In this document: positions 1-9,226 of the stretch, one piece after another
Layout: every line of letters starts with the position of its first letter
How positions within the stretch are numbered: the first letter of the stretch is position 1
Assembly (NCBI RefSeq): GCF_000372725.1
Contig: NW_005196020.1
Coordinates: forward strand, 506,497 to 530,677
Length of the DNA stretch: 24,181 nucleotides
Direction: 5' to 3'
Source: Emiliania huxleyi CCMP1516
Taxonomy: Eukaryota > Haptophyta > Isochrysidales > Noelaerhabdaceae
Made by a program: the position numbers and the translations under genes
Notes under the pieces: generated by a model
Databases searched by the model: none
Told to the model about the DNA's origin: nothing
What the model saw: the letters and a program-made list of their open reading frames with translations, nothing else

Positions 1-1
1 T

Positions 2-775
2 CCCCCCCCCCCCTCCCCCCCTCAACGGTAGCCGAAAGCAGATCGAGCGCCGGCCCAGCGCCGCCCCGACGGCCACGGAAAGGGCGAGCACTGCGGCCGA
101 GATGCCGTCCTCGACTCCGCCTGTGTCGCCCTCGCCCGCGTTGTCGCCCTCGCCCGAGTCGCCGCCCGCGTTTGCGGCGACGCTGTCGCAGAGCCGCGCC
201 AGCGCCCGCTCCCTCTGCTCCGGCAGCGCCGCCGCGTGGCCCTCCCCCCGCAGCGCGCCGCTCACCTCGAGCAGCTTTCGCTTGATGGCGGCGGCCTTGC
301 CATCGTCAAACTTCATCAGCACTCGCACGGGCACCAGGCCGGCCCCCGGCGGCGCACTCGACGCGCCAGCCGCCGCGGGCGGTGGCGCCGTCGGCGCAGG
401 TGCGGGCGGCGGCAGAGCCGGCAGAGCCGGCGCCGCGGATTGCGCCGGCCGGTTGCTGCGGTGGCGCGCCAGGAAGGCCTCGAGCTTGGGGAGGTTGGCG
501 CCGACGAGCTCAAAGACGCGCTCGGCGCCGCGGTAGACGTGGAACGTCGGCATCGCGCGCACGCCCGCAAAGTCGCGCACGTCCTCCGCAACGTCGACAT
601 CCACCTTGACGAAGAGCGCCACGTCCGAGAACGTCGCCGCCATCTGCTCAAAGTGGGGCGCGACGAGCTTGCACGGGCCACACCACTGGGCATAAAAGTC
701 AACCACGACCACGCGGGGCAGCGACGAGGTGGCCACCTCGAGTAGCTCGCGCAGGGAGCGGATCTCTCGCGGCAT
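2..775 (-). CDS. Thioredoxin-domain protein with C-terminal hydrophobic tail (3' end outside window)
   Basis: From the ATG at 775 the minus strand is open to the window edge (258 codons, no stop), so the gene is 3'-partial. Residues about 1-105 form a thioredoxin fold: DFYAQWCGPCK has the redox pair Cys32/Cys35, and AMPTF carries the cis-proline (Pro76). An Ala/Pro-rich linker follows (about 108-135), then a charged region containing VRVLMKFDDGKAAAIKRKLL, an acidic Gly/Asp/Glu stretch, and a hydrophobic segment (about 225-241, ISAAVLALSVAVGAALG) that could be a tail anchor. Known for the family: CGPC thioredoxins reduce protein disulfides. Membrane anchoring is inference. The G-run at the end of the frame lies in a C-homopolymer at the window edge and may be noncoding or an assembly artefact. 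There is no signal peptide, so a cytosolic face is likely. Confidence 0.85.
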   Translation of the reverse strand, partial: MPREIRSLRELLEVATSSLPRVVVVDFYAQWCGPCKLVAPHFEQMAATFSDVALFVKVDVDVAEDVRDFAGVRAMPTFHVYRGAERVFELVGANLPKLEAFLARHRSNRPAQSAAPALPALPPPAPAPTAPPPAAAGASSAPPGAGLVPVRVLMKFDDGKAAAIKRKLLEVSGALRGEGHAAALPEQRERALARLCDSVAANAGGDSGEGDNAGEGDTGGVEDGISAAVLALSVAVGAALGRRSICFRLPLRGGGGGG

Positions 776-2366
776 AGGGCTCTTTTTGTTCGAGCCACTC
801 GGTGGGTGGCTCCTTTCCCTCTCCCTCCCCCCTGAAGACACTGCACGGCGCGCGCAGGGTTCCAACTTTTCCGCGGTATGGGTTTTATTTTTTTGAGAGC
901 GCCTTCGTTGTTAATAGTACAAACCCAATGGTCCCTTGCGAGCGGTCCGTCGTTGCAGTCGCACACACTCACACGCCACGCCGCACCGCGCGCCCACCCG
1001 CTGCCCCGCCCAGGCGGGAAAGAGATGAGGAGATGGGACAGCGAAGGAGGAGCACAAGCACGTATGGGAGGGTTCAGTAATGCGCCACGCTGCCCGGCGT
1101 CTCTCACTTTCCGGGACAGCCCCGCCCTTGTGAGGCAGGAGAGTGACGGCTACCCCGTACGCCCTGTTGCTTCTACCCCGACGCCGACCGCCCATCCGCC
1201 CCTCCTCGCTCCCGCCTCGAATGCTCCGGACCCCGACAAGCCGCCCGACGTTGGGCCTCTGCCCCGCACGCTCCCGCCCCTCTGCCCCTCACACACACCC
1301 AGGCCCGACATGCACATACAAGACAAACCCGGCGTCCTGCTCTCAAAAGAAAAGAAAAAAAACGGGAAGGAGGAGACCAGCGGGGGAGACTCCCCGCCTA
1401 TGCAACACCCCAGAGAGGGGCTGCCATCGCCGTGGTGAGAAGTAATCGTTTGGGGGGGGGCGTTGGAATGCGGAGATCCTCTGTGGTGCCCCCCTTGGCA
1501 CTTTACTCTCTGTCTCACACGAGACGCCGCGAGTCGGCTGGCTGTACGGCTTCTCATCGATATAGAAGGCAAATCCCGCCGTTGCAACTGCCATGTCGGG
1601 CAGGTCGGCGGCTGCAGCTCTCGCCTCGCTGGCGGCGCAGTCTAGTGCCGCGGCTCCCAACTCTCCTGCGGGCTTGGTATGTGTGTGTGTGCGGCTGTTG
1701 CGGCGGGCGGCTTGCTGCTCGCGGCGATGGCGAAAAACTCGTCTCGTAGCACACCAAGAGCTTATGCTCTGGCGAGATGTGAGGCGCATGCGCCCAGGTG
1801 CCAGGACCAGGAGGGGAGGGCGCATGCGTAACGACGCTGCTAGAGATGCCTTTCGGGGCCCGGGGGATGCGGTTGGGAGTGGGATCGGCAGTGGTGGTGA
1901 AGCGCGGGCGGAATGGGTGTGTGCGTGGGATGGAGCGGGACGCGGGCGGGAGAGGGCAGACACGGGTTGGAGAGCAGAGGCGTTTGCGGAACAGAGCGCG
2001 GGTCGAGGGACACGTTGGTGGTGTGCGAGGCGGCCGCGGCAAGGAGGGAACGGGAGAGGCCTCCTCTCGCGCCGAGCGGTGACACTGGTTGGCTTGCGGG
2101 AGTCGGGAGCCTCTCGGGCGGGGCCGGGGGACGTGTGCGCGCCGTGTGTGTAGCCCCACCCCCAGGATCCAGACGCGTGGGAAAGGAGGATTTGAGGTAT
2201 GGCTCATGTATGGGAGTGCCGTCTACCTAGTCCACGTGTCTCCCTTCTTACCTCATACATATTGCCCCGCGCTTGGCAGCGCACGTACCGGGCTTAGCGA
2301 GCGACAGCGGACACACAGTGGATTGGATACAGTGGATCGAGCAAGCGAGTGATACAGCACATCAAC
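776..2366. other. Intergenic stretch, possible isolated exon near 1510-1676
   Basis: This sequence lies between the thioredoxin start and the deiminase 3' end. No reading frame here shows a family I recognise. Around 1510-1670 both strands look exon-like. The minus strand has an acceptor-like CAAGCCCGCAG, an amphipathic Ala-rich peptide containing MAVATAGFAFYIDEKP, and a donor-like GTAAAG. The plus strand has ATG at 1593 in good context, an Ala/Ser-rich peptide, and a GTATGTGTGTG donor-like sequence near 1677. Neither can be connected to further exons. 1780-2150 is G-rich with GGGCGCATGCG-like repeats. Confidence 0.25.
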
Positions 2367-3740
2367 TCAAAGGGCGGGCCCGATGGAGATCTCGCCCCCT
2401 TGGGCGCGTTTGGCCTTCGGCGCCCAACACGCCACCTTGTGTGCATAGAGGATGCTCACGAGGACGAGCGCGATGAGCGCCACGCCGCCTGCCGTAGCTC
2501 CTGCGACGATACCGACGGGCACGCCGTCGCCGGCCGGCGGCGGCGGCGAGGGTGAGCCAAGTGGTGGCGGTGCCCTGAGCGCGGTGACGGTGTCAGCTGC
2601 CGCACCCCAGAGGAAGGTGCTGAGGCAGCGCACGCTGCCGCCCATGATGGCGACAGCGCGCGCATCGACCCCGACGACTGCTAGTGGGCGGTCGGCGTGC
2701 TCGGCGACGAGAGCGAGGGCCTCAGAATCCGCCGGTGCGCCGAAGGTCGGGACGTAGATTGCATACCGCGTCCGCGCAAAGTTCACGTAGACGCCCTCGG
2801 CGCTCTCAAACCCGTCCTTCCAGACGTCGGACGAAGGGTAGTACGGGAAGGGCACAATGTTCACATCGTCGCCAAAGGCGGCAGCCAGGCGTGCCGCGAA
2901 GAGCGCGAAGGTGGAGGGGTCTGAGAAGTTTGACAGTGCGAGGGTCGAGGGGGCGAGCCAGTTGCAGATGCCGTCGACATGGCCGAGGCGCGGCGCGCTC
3001 GGCTCCTCGGGAACGATGGCGACGGTCACGTTGATCCCGCTGGCGTTTGTGGGGGAGAGGGCCTCGGCGAGCAGGCGCTCGAGGACGCTTTTGGCATGCT
3101 CCAGATCGGCGGAGGTGATGGCTGGCGCGCCCGCGTACGGATCGGCCGCGCCCATGGGGCGCGGCGGTAGGCCGTCAGCGCTGAGGCTCAGACGGCCAAC
3201 CAGCCACGGGTTGTCGCGCAGCACTCGCTCGGTCACGACAGCGCGTAGGGTCGTCGGCTCCCAAACAATGCCTCCGCCGTCCAACACCAGAGAGTCAGCC
3301 CTCATCTCGCAAGCATCCTTGAGGCACGGGTACGGTCCATTCCCGGAGAGTAGCGAGACCTCGCCACGGGGCCAGATCTGCTCCACAAAGCGCCGAGCGC
3401 TGTGGTCAATCCAGCTGATTTCTTGCTGGTTTAGGTACATGGGGCGGTAGCCAAAGCGGACGAGTGTCGTATCGGAAAGCTGCGTCACGAAGAAGTCCCT
3501 GATCCAAATGTCGTCGAGAACACCAACGATCGCGTCATTCAGGCCGTACTCCTCGGAGAGGTCGCGCCGTGTGCGATTGTCAGCAACGACATAGAGTTGT
3601 TCGCCGGCGCCAGCGGCCGCCTCGAAGAATGTGTTCACGAAGCTGTATATTGCGCTGCGCTTGCTGTCGTAGTACCCGTAGTGGTGTGCTGGTGGGCTGA
3701 GCAGGATGAGCGCCTCACAGCAAGCGGTGAGGGCGAGCAT
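2367..3740 (-). CDS. Membrane-anchored agmatine deiminase / Porphyromonas-type peptidylarginine deiminase family protein
   Basis: A single 457-residue frame. Family landmarks appear in order: DDIWIRDFF (76-84), LDGGGIVWE (153-161), HVDGICNW (254-261), VYVNFARTRYAIYVPTFG (317-334) and MGGSVRCLS (366-374) with the presumed catalytic Cys372. The His-x-Asp and Asp-rich motifs match the guanidino-modifying superfamily, whose members convert a guanidinium to a ureido group through a covalent cysteine adduct. In agmatine deiminases the residue before the catalytic Cys is usually His; here it is Arg371. After a Pro-rich stretch (391-404) comes one transmembrane helix (about 406-432) and a short basic tail, so a type I surface topology is likely. 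Sequons at N55, N232, N237 and N271 fit luminal/extracellular exposure. The N-terminus is only weakly signal-like (MLALTACCEALILL), so a 5' exon may be missing. The substrate (agmatine or peptidyl-arginine) cannot be told from sequence. Confidence 0.85.
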   Translation of the reverse strand: MLALTACCEALILLSPPAHHYGYYDSKRSAIYSFVNTFFEAAAGAGEQLYVVADNRTRRDLSEEYGLNDAIVGVLDDIWIRDFFVTQLSDTTLVRFGYRPMYLNQQEISWIDHSARRFVEQIWPRGEVSLLSGNGPYPCLKDACEMRADSLVLDGGGIVWEPTTLRAVVTERVLRDNPWLVGRLSLSADGLPPRPMGAADPYAGAPAITSADLEHAKSVLERLLAEALSPTNASGINVTVAIVPEEPSAPRLGHVDGICNWLAPSTLALSNFSDPSTFALFAARLAAAFGDDVNIVPFPYYPSSDVWKDGFESAEGVYVNFARTRYAIYVPTFGAPADSEALALVAEHADRPLAVVGVDARAVAIMGGSVRCLSTFLWGAAADTVTALRAPPPLGSPSPPPPAGDGVPVGIVAGATAGGVALIALVLVSILYAHKVACWAPKAKRAQGGEISIGPAL

Positions 3741-3780
3741 GAGGCTCGCATACCTAGCTAGCGGTCAGGGCGAGCGTGAG
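3721..3780. repeat. Imperfect 23-bp direct duplication at the deiminase start
   Basis: Positions 3721-3743 and 3758-3780 are near copies (core GCGGTSAGGGCGAGCRTGAG), period 37. The first copy contains the deiminase ATG and first codons; the second lies just upstream, with an out-of-frame ATG between them. It could be a tandem duplication at an exon edge. Confidence 0.6.
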
Positions 3781-4091
3781 GCTTATCCCCCTGGAAAAAA
3801 TCTTTAAACGAATCCTCAGCTTTTACCGGGACCGGCTCTAGTGAACGTTTGACGTCTCCAGGAAGTAGTTGAAGGTCCACCACAGCCTCCAGCCTCCATA
3901 ACAAAAGGCCACAACAACGCTCAACGGTCAGTTTGTTTGAAAACAAATAAATATACACCCGCACCCATTTCTTTCTTACAGCCGGGGCGGTGGGGGGACA
4001 GGGGGGTCGTCGAGAGGCGAGACTCGCACTCACAAGGTCTCACGTACGGTACATTAACGACCCCAACTTCTCGCGGCGAGGCGGCGTGGGC
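3781..4091. other. Intergenic, no supported gene
   Basis: The convergence with the PDZ gene is on the same strand. A minus-strand frame here carries a peptide with AVVDLQLLPGDVK but has no recognisable domain. AT content rises around 3930-3960 (AAACAAATAAATATAC), compatible with a promoter for the deiminase gene downstream or a polyadenylation region for the PDZ gene. Confidence 0.3.
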
Positions 4092-4841
4092 TCAGGCCCC
4101 CCGCATGACGGGCACGATCACCTTGGCGAGGAACTCGCGTCCGATGCCCGGGCAGCCCCACAGGTACTCGAGCGTCGCGATCTTGTGCTGGTGGGCCAGG
4201 GCGTCTCTCGGCGAGGCCGCGGCGCGAAACGGACTCGACGCGTGGGCGAGGTTGGCTCCGCCGGCGAGGGCGATGAGGACGGCGGCGATGAGGACGACGC
4301 ACGACGCGACGATGACGGCGCCGCGCAACGACCAAGCCGCCGCCTCCGCCGGGGCGAAGGCGAGCGCCCGCTCAAAGGCGACGCGCTCACGCAGCATCGC
4401 GGCCACCTCTTTGTGGCTGAGGGCAGTGACGTCGACGCCGTCGACGCGCTGCAGCAGCATGCCCGGCCGCACGAGATGAGCCAGCGGCGACGCCGGCTGG
4501 ATCGACGCAACGGACACGCCCGTAGCGCCGCTGGTTAGCGTCAGCCACAGAGGGCCGGGCGGGACGACGACAGAGCCATCGCGCTCGAACGTCGTCGGCG
4601 CCTCACGCCGAAAAAAGAGCTCCCGCTCAACTTCGGCGTGATCTTGGAGGAATTGCACGGCGCCGCTCGTGGAGCACTGCTGCTCCTGTGTTGCGCTGCC
4701 GAACAGCGACCACCCCACGGCGACCTTGCCTTCTGCGATGCTTCCACTCGCGACGGCAGCCACGGTCGCACCGTTGAACGTCAGGCCTATGTCGCCCGGT
4801 GGCAACTTGATCCGGACAAAGCCCTCGTCCTCCTCCTGCAG
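4092..4841 (-). CDS. PDZ-domain-like single-pass membrane protein (first exon uncertain)
   Basis: The frame is open from about 4850 to the stop at 4092, but begins with no ATG and is preceded directly by an in-frame TGA. A splice acceptor (pyrimidine-rich sequence ending CTGCAG) at 4841-4836 gives an in-phase exon starting EEDEGF. The exon holds two PDZ-like halves: IKLPPGDIGLTFNGATVAAV followed by GSIAEGKVAVG, and a clearer one, GPLWLTLTSGATGVSVASIQ followed by HLVRPGMLLQRVDGVDVTAL and HKEVAAMLRE. A transmembrane helix (GAVIVASCVVLIAAVLIALAGG) and a short tail follow. PDZ domains bind C-terminal peptides and act as scaffolds. A possible 5' exon starts at the ATG at 5050 and joins through a 62-nt intron (4836-4897, GTCGAG...CTGCAG) in the correct phase, but its peptide is low complexity and unconvincing. 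Confidence 0.65.
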   Translation of the reverse strand: MQEEDEGFVRIKLPPGDIGLTFNGATVAAVASGSIAEGKVAVGWSLFGSATQEQQCSTSGAVQFLQDHAEVERELFFRREAPTTFERDGSVVVPPGPLWLTLTSGATGVSVASIQPASPLAHLVRPGMLLQRVDGVDVTALSHKEVAAMLRERVAFERALAFAPAEAAAWSLRGAVIVASCVVLIAAVLIALAGGANLAHASSPFRAAASPRDALAHQHKIATLEYLWGCPGIGREFLAKVIVPVMRGA

Positions 4842-5068
4842 GTCGCGCAAGAAGGAGGTCGCTCAGAGGGCAAACCAGCAGGGCAACCCAACTCGACCAG
4901 AGGGGGTCCCGAACACCAGCGAAAAAGAAAAAGAAATCGCAGCGGGTCCTGTGCCCCTTTTCTTTTTTGAAATGAGGAGAGTGCGGGAGTGCGGAAATTT
5001 TGTGGTGGAAATTCTCTTTTTGAGTCCGCGAGCAAAGTACCCCCTTCCATGGTCCCTTTTTTCCTGCC

Positions 5069-5442
5069 ATGTTTCGCATCGCCTTGACGCTCGCCGCGGC
5101 CGGGATAGCGAATGGGGTGCTCAGCCGCGGCGCCGCCGCCGCGCATGGGTCTCCTCGGTACCAGGACCATTTCCTGCGCATACACCCATCCGCACGGAAT
5201 GGTGCGGCCGCCAAGGTGAGGCATGCCCGCAGAAGCGCCTCGAGGATTGGACGGGCATTGACTCCTTCCTCTCGCCCGCAATTGGCATCGTGGTCCTCCT
5301 GCTAGTGCACTTGCTGGCGCCGAAGCCGTCGCACAAGTGGTTTCAGCCCGTCTCGCACAAGGACGCGGTGGGCACGGACGAGGAGCCCGTCGGGGTGGAG
5401 ATCCAGGAGCCCCGCGTGGCCCCAGATGCCTCCGCGGTGTGA
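5069..5442 (+). CDS. Small spliced signal/TM protein of unknown function
   Basis: The ATG at 5069 opens a hydrophobic Ala-rich N-terminus (MFRIALTLAAAGIANGVLS) resembling a signal or anchor peptide. The downstream frame encodes KRLEDWTGIDSFLSPAIG, a helix IVVLLLVHLLAP, and a polar acidic tail ending DASAV before TGA. The two lie in different frames. They can be joined in phase by a 17-nt intron (5216-5232, AAG donor before GTGAGG, CGCAG acceptor) or by a 116-nt intron (5117-5232). Either gives a protein of roughly 80-116 residues. I recognise no family. It is divergent from the PDZ-like gene, sharing about 230 bp of upstream DNA. A one-base assembly error is an alternative to splicing. Confidence 0.45.
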
Positions 5443-6233
5443 GCGGCCACCGCTCCACAGGAAGCGGAAGGCTCTGCTATGCGTGTACATTTTGCAGGTG
5501 GGGCGTGCCGGCGATGCGATAGGCTCATGCAGCGATATGCTCCCTCCCAGGAGATATGAGTCTTCTCTGCTGTGTGCGGGCGACAGACTACTAGCATCGC
5601 GTTAGGGGGCCACAGCTGGAGCTAGCATGGCGTTACTTAGGGCCGAGCCCCTGGTCGAGCGGTGCTCCTTTGGGCGGCTCTCACTGTCCCTTCATTAGTG
5701 CGTTCGGCGGAGCTCCGGCCTCCGGTCGGTGCACGGTGGCCCCACTCTCTGTGATCTCTGTCTTTGTATACTCTGAACTCTCTTTTATTGTCCTCAATTA
5801 TTGTCGCTACGGGGGGAGCTCCCGGCCGCGGATACTCTACTCCTGCGCTGCGCAAGCACGGGCGGGAGGGGCTTCTCCTGCGGAGTCGTGCGTGCGCAGG
5901 GCTCCTCTTTGCTTTCTTCTACTCCCTACTATCATCTCGGTTCCTGTCCTACTCTACCAGAGAAACTCTACGTCTCAGTATTTGGTGGCGGCGGGGGTGA
6001 GTGCCGCGAGGAACCACGAGGAACGTTCTGTAGACTAAAGCCGTACGTACGGCTTATTTACACTGCTGTGTTCTCGTTCTCTCTTCTCTGCATAGTACGC
6101 GAGTACTGACGTAGCAGGACTAACACTGTACATCTAGATCGATCTACATCTAGGGGCGAAACCAGCTAAGAGCTAAAACACAGTGGGGCGCGCCTTGTGT
6201 CAGCACATACTACAACAACAACAAATCATGCAG
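5443..6233. other. Intergenic; small repeats and palindromes only
   Basis: No coding region is supported. Visible structure: a short direct repeat (CTAGCATCGCGTTA at about 5590 and CTAGCATGGCGTTA at about 5622), a perfect 18-bp palindrome at 6038-6055, and TAGATCGATCTA near 6135 flanked by repeated ACATCTAG. The right part would be the 3' region of the GNAT gene. Confidence 0.4.
6038..6055. repeat. Perfect 18-bp palindrome
   Basis: AAGCCGTACGTACGGCTT reads identically on both strands. It could be a dimeric-protein binding site or a small cruciform; the sequence alone does not tell. Confidence 0.7.
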
Positions 6234-7743
6234 TTAAGGGACGAGGCCGCTCTGCCCTTGGAGGTGGAGGACCACCGTCTTCGCGTCGGCGGCGATCCGA
6301 GGGTAGCGCGCCGTCGTGAAGGGGAGGGCCTCCCAGTAATCCCAGCACCGCGCGCGGTCGCCGCTGGGGCCGTCGGCGAGCTCGCGGCCGGGGAAGCCCA
6401 CCCGGTCGAACTCGGGCCACGCAGCGCCCGCGAGCCAGCCACGCAGCGCCGCCTCGAGCTCGGCGTCGAGGCCGGCGTGGTCGGCGGCGCTGGGGCGGAT
6501 CCACAGCATGCACTCGGCGTCGAAGTCCCGCTTGGTCGGCGGGTTGATGTAGCAGCAGCCCCGCACCACGCCCTCGTCGGCGGGGTCGAGCACCGTGTAC
6601 GCGAAGGCGAGGCGGAGCTCGAACTCGGCCTCGTGCCGGCGCAGGTCGAACAGGTCCTCCTCGCGCGTCATCCCGTAGAACGGCCACGCGTCGCGCCGCG
6701 CGAAGACGGACTGCAGCGGGCTCCCCTCCGGCGTCAGCCCGTCGAGCACAGCCTCGTAGTCGGGGTCGACGTGTGCCGCCCGCAACGGGCGCAGAAGCAG
6801 CCGCGCCGTGCGCAGCTCCGCCGGTGGCGCCGCCGCGAGCGGTGTGGCCGCGGCCGGCGCGACCTCCTCGTCCGGCCCCGCGAGTAGCTCGTGCAGCGGC
6901 GTGGCCAGCGTGGCGCCGGGAAGCGGCGACCACCTGTTCACAGCGAGAGGTGTGAAGAGACGCTGCTCACAGCCCCCCAGGCGAGCGAGGCGCCGCGCAG
7001 CACCCGTCCTTGCCGAGCAAGACGAGGCGCCGCCCCTCCTCCGGACCCGCCGCCGAGCTCTCCACGCGCCAGCCCGTCGACACGCGCCCCGCCGCGAAGC
7101 AGACGCTGCCGCCCGCGTCGCGGGTGTCGCGCGCGTACCCGAACCAGTCGCCGCAGACGACGAGGAGCTCGCCGTCGCCGCGCCGCGCCGCCAGCGAGGG
7201 CCCGCCGTCGAGCTTCGCCCACTCCTCGGTGTACTGCGCGGCGTCGGGCCAGGCGTGCTCGAGCCACACGCGTTCCTCGCCCTCCACCACTTCCATGGTA
7301 CCTGCGTCCTCCGTCGGGAGAGGCCTGCCCGACTCGGCGGCCCGCCAGCCCTCGGCACCCGCGCTGCCGTCCAGGTTGAAGATGGCGTGCCAACGTATCA
7401 CGCCGTCCTCCAGCGTGGACACCCCTGCAAACGCCTCCGCCGCCCGGTCGGTCACAGCGGCCGATACCTCGCTCGGATCGACCGCCTGTGCTGGCCAGGG
7501 CTGCCGTTTCTCGGCCACGCGGACATCGACAAAGGCCGAGGTGTGTATCGAGGCGGCGAGCCAGGACGCGAGTGCCGCATCACGCGTCGAGCTTCAGGCG
7601 CTGGCGGTGCTGACGTAGCGCACCACGACCGAGGCATCCCTGGCACCAGGAGTGCTGCTTTTGAGCCCCGGGCGGGCGATCCACCGCCGCTCCCACACGA
7701 CGTCGGCAAGCTCGGCAGGCGTGCACGGCCACGAAGAGGACAT
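6234..7743 (-). CDS. Calycin-like domain fused to GNAT acetyltransferase-like domain; 5' part interrupted
   Basis: Exon 2 (6933-6234) encodes a GNAT-like domain: LRTARLLLRPLRAAHVD, LAFAYTVLDPADEGVVRGCC, CMLWIRPS, RVGFPGREL. GNAT enzymes transfer acetyl groups from acetyl-CoA. Exon 1 encodes a domain with DGVIRWHAIFNLDG and GELLVVCGDWFGYARDT, resembling uncharacterised HRI1/lipocalin-like proteins. The two frames join in phase through GT-AG introns sharing the acceptor CGCTGTGAACAG (6934): either 70 nt (donor at 7003) or 37 nt (donor at 6970). The best ATG is 7743 (MSSSWPCTPAELADVVWERR), but an in-frame TGA at 7594-7596 splits the calycin-like region. Without TGA and its surroundings, YVSTASA would abut FVDVRV. 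No GT-AG intron removes it. Alternative starts downstream of the stop are a GTG at 7518 or an ATG near 7297. The GNAT assignment is moderate. Confidence 0.5.
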
Positions 7744-7807
7744 TGAAGACAGGGCGAAGTAGAGCGCAGAGTATAACTGGGAGGCTGCGCGGCTCTTCGC
7801 GCGGCTC

Positions 7808-8020
7808 TTCGCACCTGGGCGCACCGCCTCGGCCTGCCCGTGCCGAGCGGCCCAGGTGAGCAGCGTGTCCTGCCTCTCGGTGTCGTGCCGCGCGTCGAGC
7901 TGGGCCGCGAGCGACGTGCCACGCGTCCGCCGCCCGGAGAGGAGGGCGTGCAGCGAGGCCAGGTCGCCCCAGGTCGGCGAGGCGGGTTGGCTTGCCGCGG
8001 CGGCCAGAAGAAGAACCAGG
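7808..8020 (-). CDS. Ankyrin-repeat exon or fragment
   Basis: A minus-strand frame encodes GDLASLHALLSG, a linker, and DTLLTWAARHGQAEAV, matching the ankyrin helix-turn-helix pattern (TLL-WAA-xG-xxEAV). It ends at a donor-like CCCAG/GTGCGAAG and lies just upstream of the calycin/GNAT gene on the same strand. It may be a 5' exon of that gene, an exon of a separate protein, or a remnant. Upstream codons in the same frame (GYPCLLCPCVVCFKFLQP) are hydrophobic and Cys-rich but unrecognised. Only one to two repeats are visible, fewer than functional ankyrin arrays normally have. Confidence 0.4.
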
Positions 8021-8315
8021 TTCGTTGTGAAGAGCTGGGGCGCGCCACCCAAGAGCCTAGGTAGGTGCGGATCGGCAAGAGCGCAATCGATCTTTTTGCC
8101 CTCTATCACCTTGGGTTGTAAGAACTTGAAACACACGACGCAGGGGCACAGCAAGCACGGATAGCCGTTGAGGAGAAAGGGCGTAAGGTGTATGCGCAGC
8201 CACGGCCGTGCCGCGGTGGGCGCGCCACCTCCCGCGAGCGCGGCGGGATCGGAATTGCGGCCGGAGGGAAGGGCGAGCCGCCGCCGCCGCCGCCATATAC
8301 CATCAGCGACGACGA

Positions 8316-8620
8316 CCGCGGCTCGCCCCAAACGCCAGGCGCTGGATCGGCAGTAGGGCTTGGGCGGCGCAGCGTAGGCCTCGAGCCACACGAGTCGCCG
8401 ACAACCCCCCCTCATCGACGTGATGGCCGCACCCGCTGCCGGCCGATGCAAGCTGCCGCCTCCACCGCACCAGCGATACTGGCCGCGGCTCGCCGCCACG
8501 CGCCGGCTCGGAAGAGGGGCTATCGGCGGCGCAGCAGAGCGGCATGCGTCGTCATTCGAGCAGCACCAGGTCCCCTCTTCGACGTGACGGCCGCTCCCGG
8601 AGCCGGCCGGTGCGCGCCCG
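8316..8620. repeat. Degenerate tandem duplication, period about 165 bp
   Basis: CCGCGGCTCGCC occurs at 8316 and 8483, and TCGACGTGAYGGCCGC at 8415 and 8579, with GGGCT-GGCGGCGCAGC between them in both. This indicates two diverged units. No conserved reading frame was found across them. Confidence 0.55.
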
Positions 8621-9226
8621 ACCCACGCCCCCTCTCGCACCCCCCCCCGATCCCCCTGCGCGGCGCCCCCTCCACTGCGCGCCGGCTCGAGCGCCTATTG
8701 CCAAATCGCAACTTTTGAGCGCAGTGCGTGCGCCCCACACGTCACGCGAGCGCAGGAGAGTTTGCGGCAGAGCAGTACCGTGTACTAGCCGGAGGCATCG
8801 CGCCGAAAACCCCGCGCATTCCGCCCCAACAGAGGCTGCAGGAGGCAGATGGCCAATAGCGACGATCGTTACGAAATGTTGCGTTACCGGGAGCTCTCCA
8901 AGCTGTCTTGGGTGGTAACACGTCCGCGTTCTGCAATTAAGGGGAAACCCGGTACTCGGAGCCAACCCTCGGAGACGTGTTATGGCCCTGCGACCGCGCA
9001 CCCCCCAGGGCTAGGGCTCTCTAGCCCGTAACCCGATGCCAATCATCCGCTGGGTGTGCTTCTTAGCCCCCCGGCCCTGGATGTGCGGTGAATGACTGCA
9101 CTCCAAGTGCTCCAAGTGCGGAACGTTTAATTGTTCCCTCCGCCGGAAAGAAAGAACCCTCGCCGCATGCATTCGGCCCGCGGCCGGGAGAAGCACGACA
9201 AGGGACCAGCAGCGCGCGCCAGCCGC
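8621..9226. other. Non-coding or unrecognised sequence
   Basis: No frame on either strand has a recognisable domain. A short repeat CTCCAAGTG occurs twice at about 9100-9120, and GGGCTAGGGCTCTCTAGCCC near 9009 can form a small hairpin. Confidence 0.3.

Noticed and set aside
316..1107. A long minus-strand frame over the thioredoxin gene
   Set aside because: It is out of frame with the WCGPC thioredoxin reading and is Arg/Ser-rich, typical of a shadow frame in GC-rich DNA.
5069..5305. A 78-codon unspliced ORF starting at the same ATG
   Set aside because: After residue 49 it becomes Ser/Arg-rich, while the neighbouring frame carries a clear transmembrane helix, so splicing or a frameshift is more likely.
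8296..8300. A Shine-Dalgarno/prokaryotic origin for parts of the window
   Set aside because: No gene has a bacterial-type leader or operon spacing, and spliced genes, an F-box and wall proteins point to a eukaryotic nucleus.
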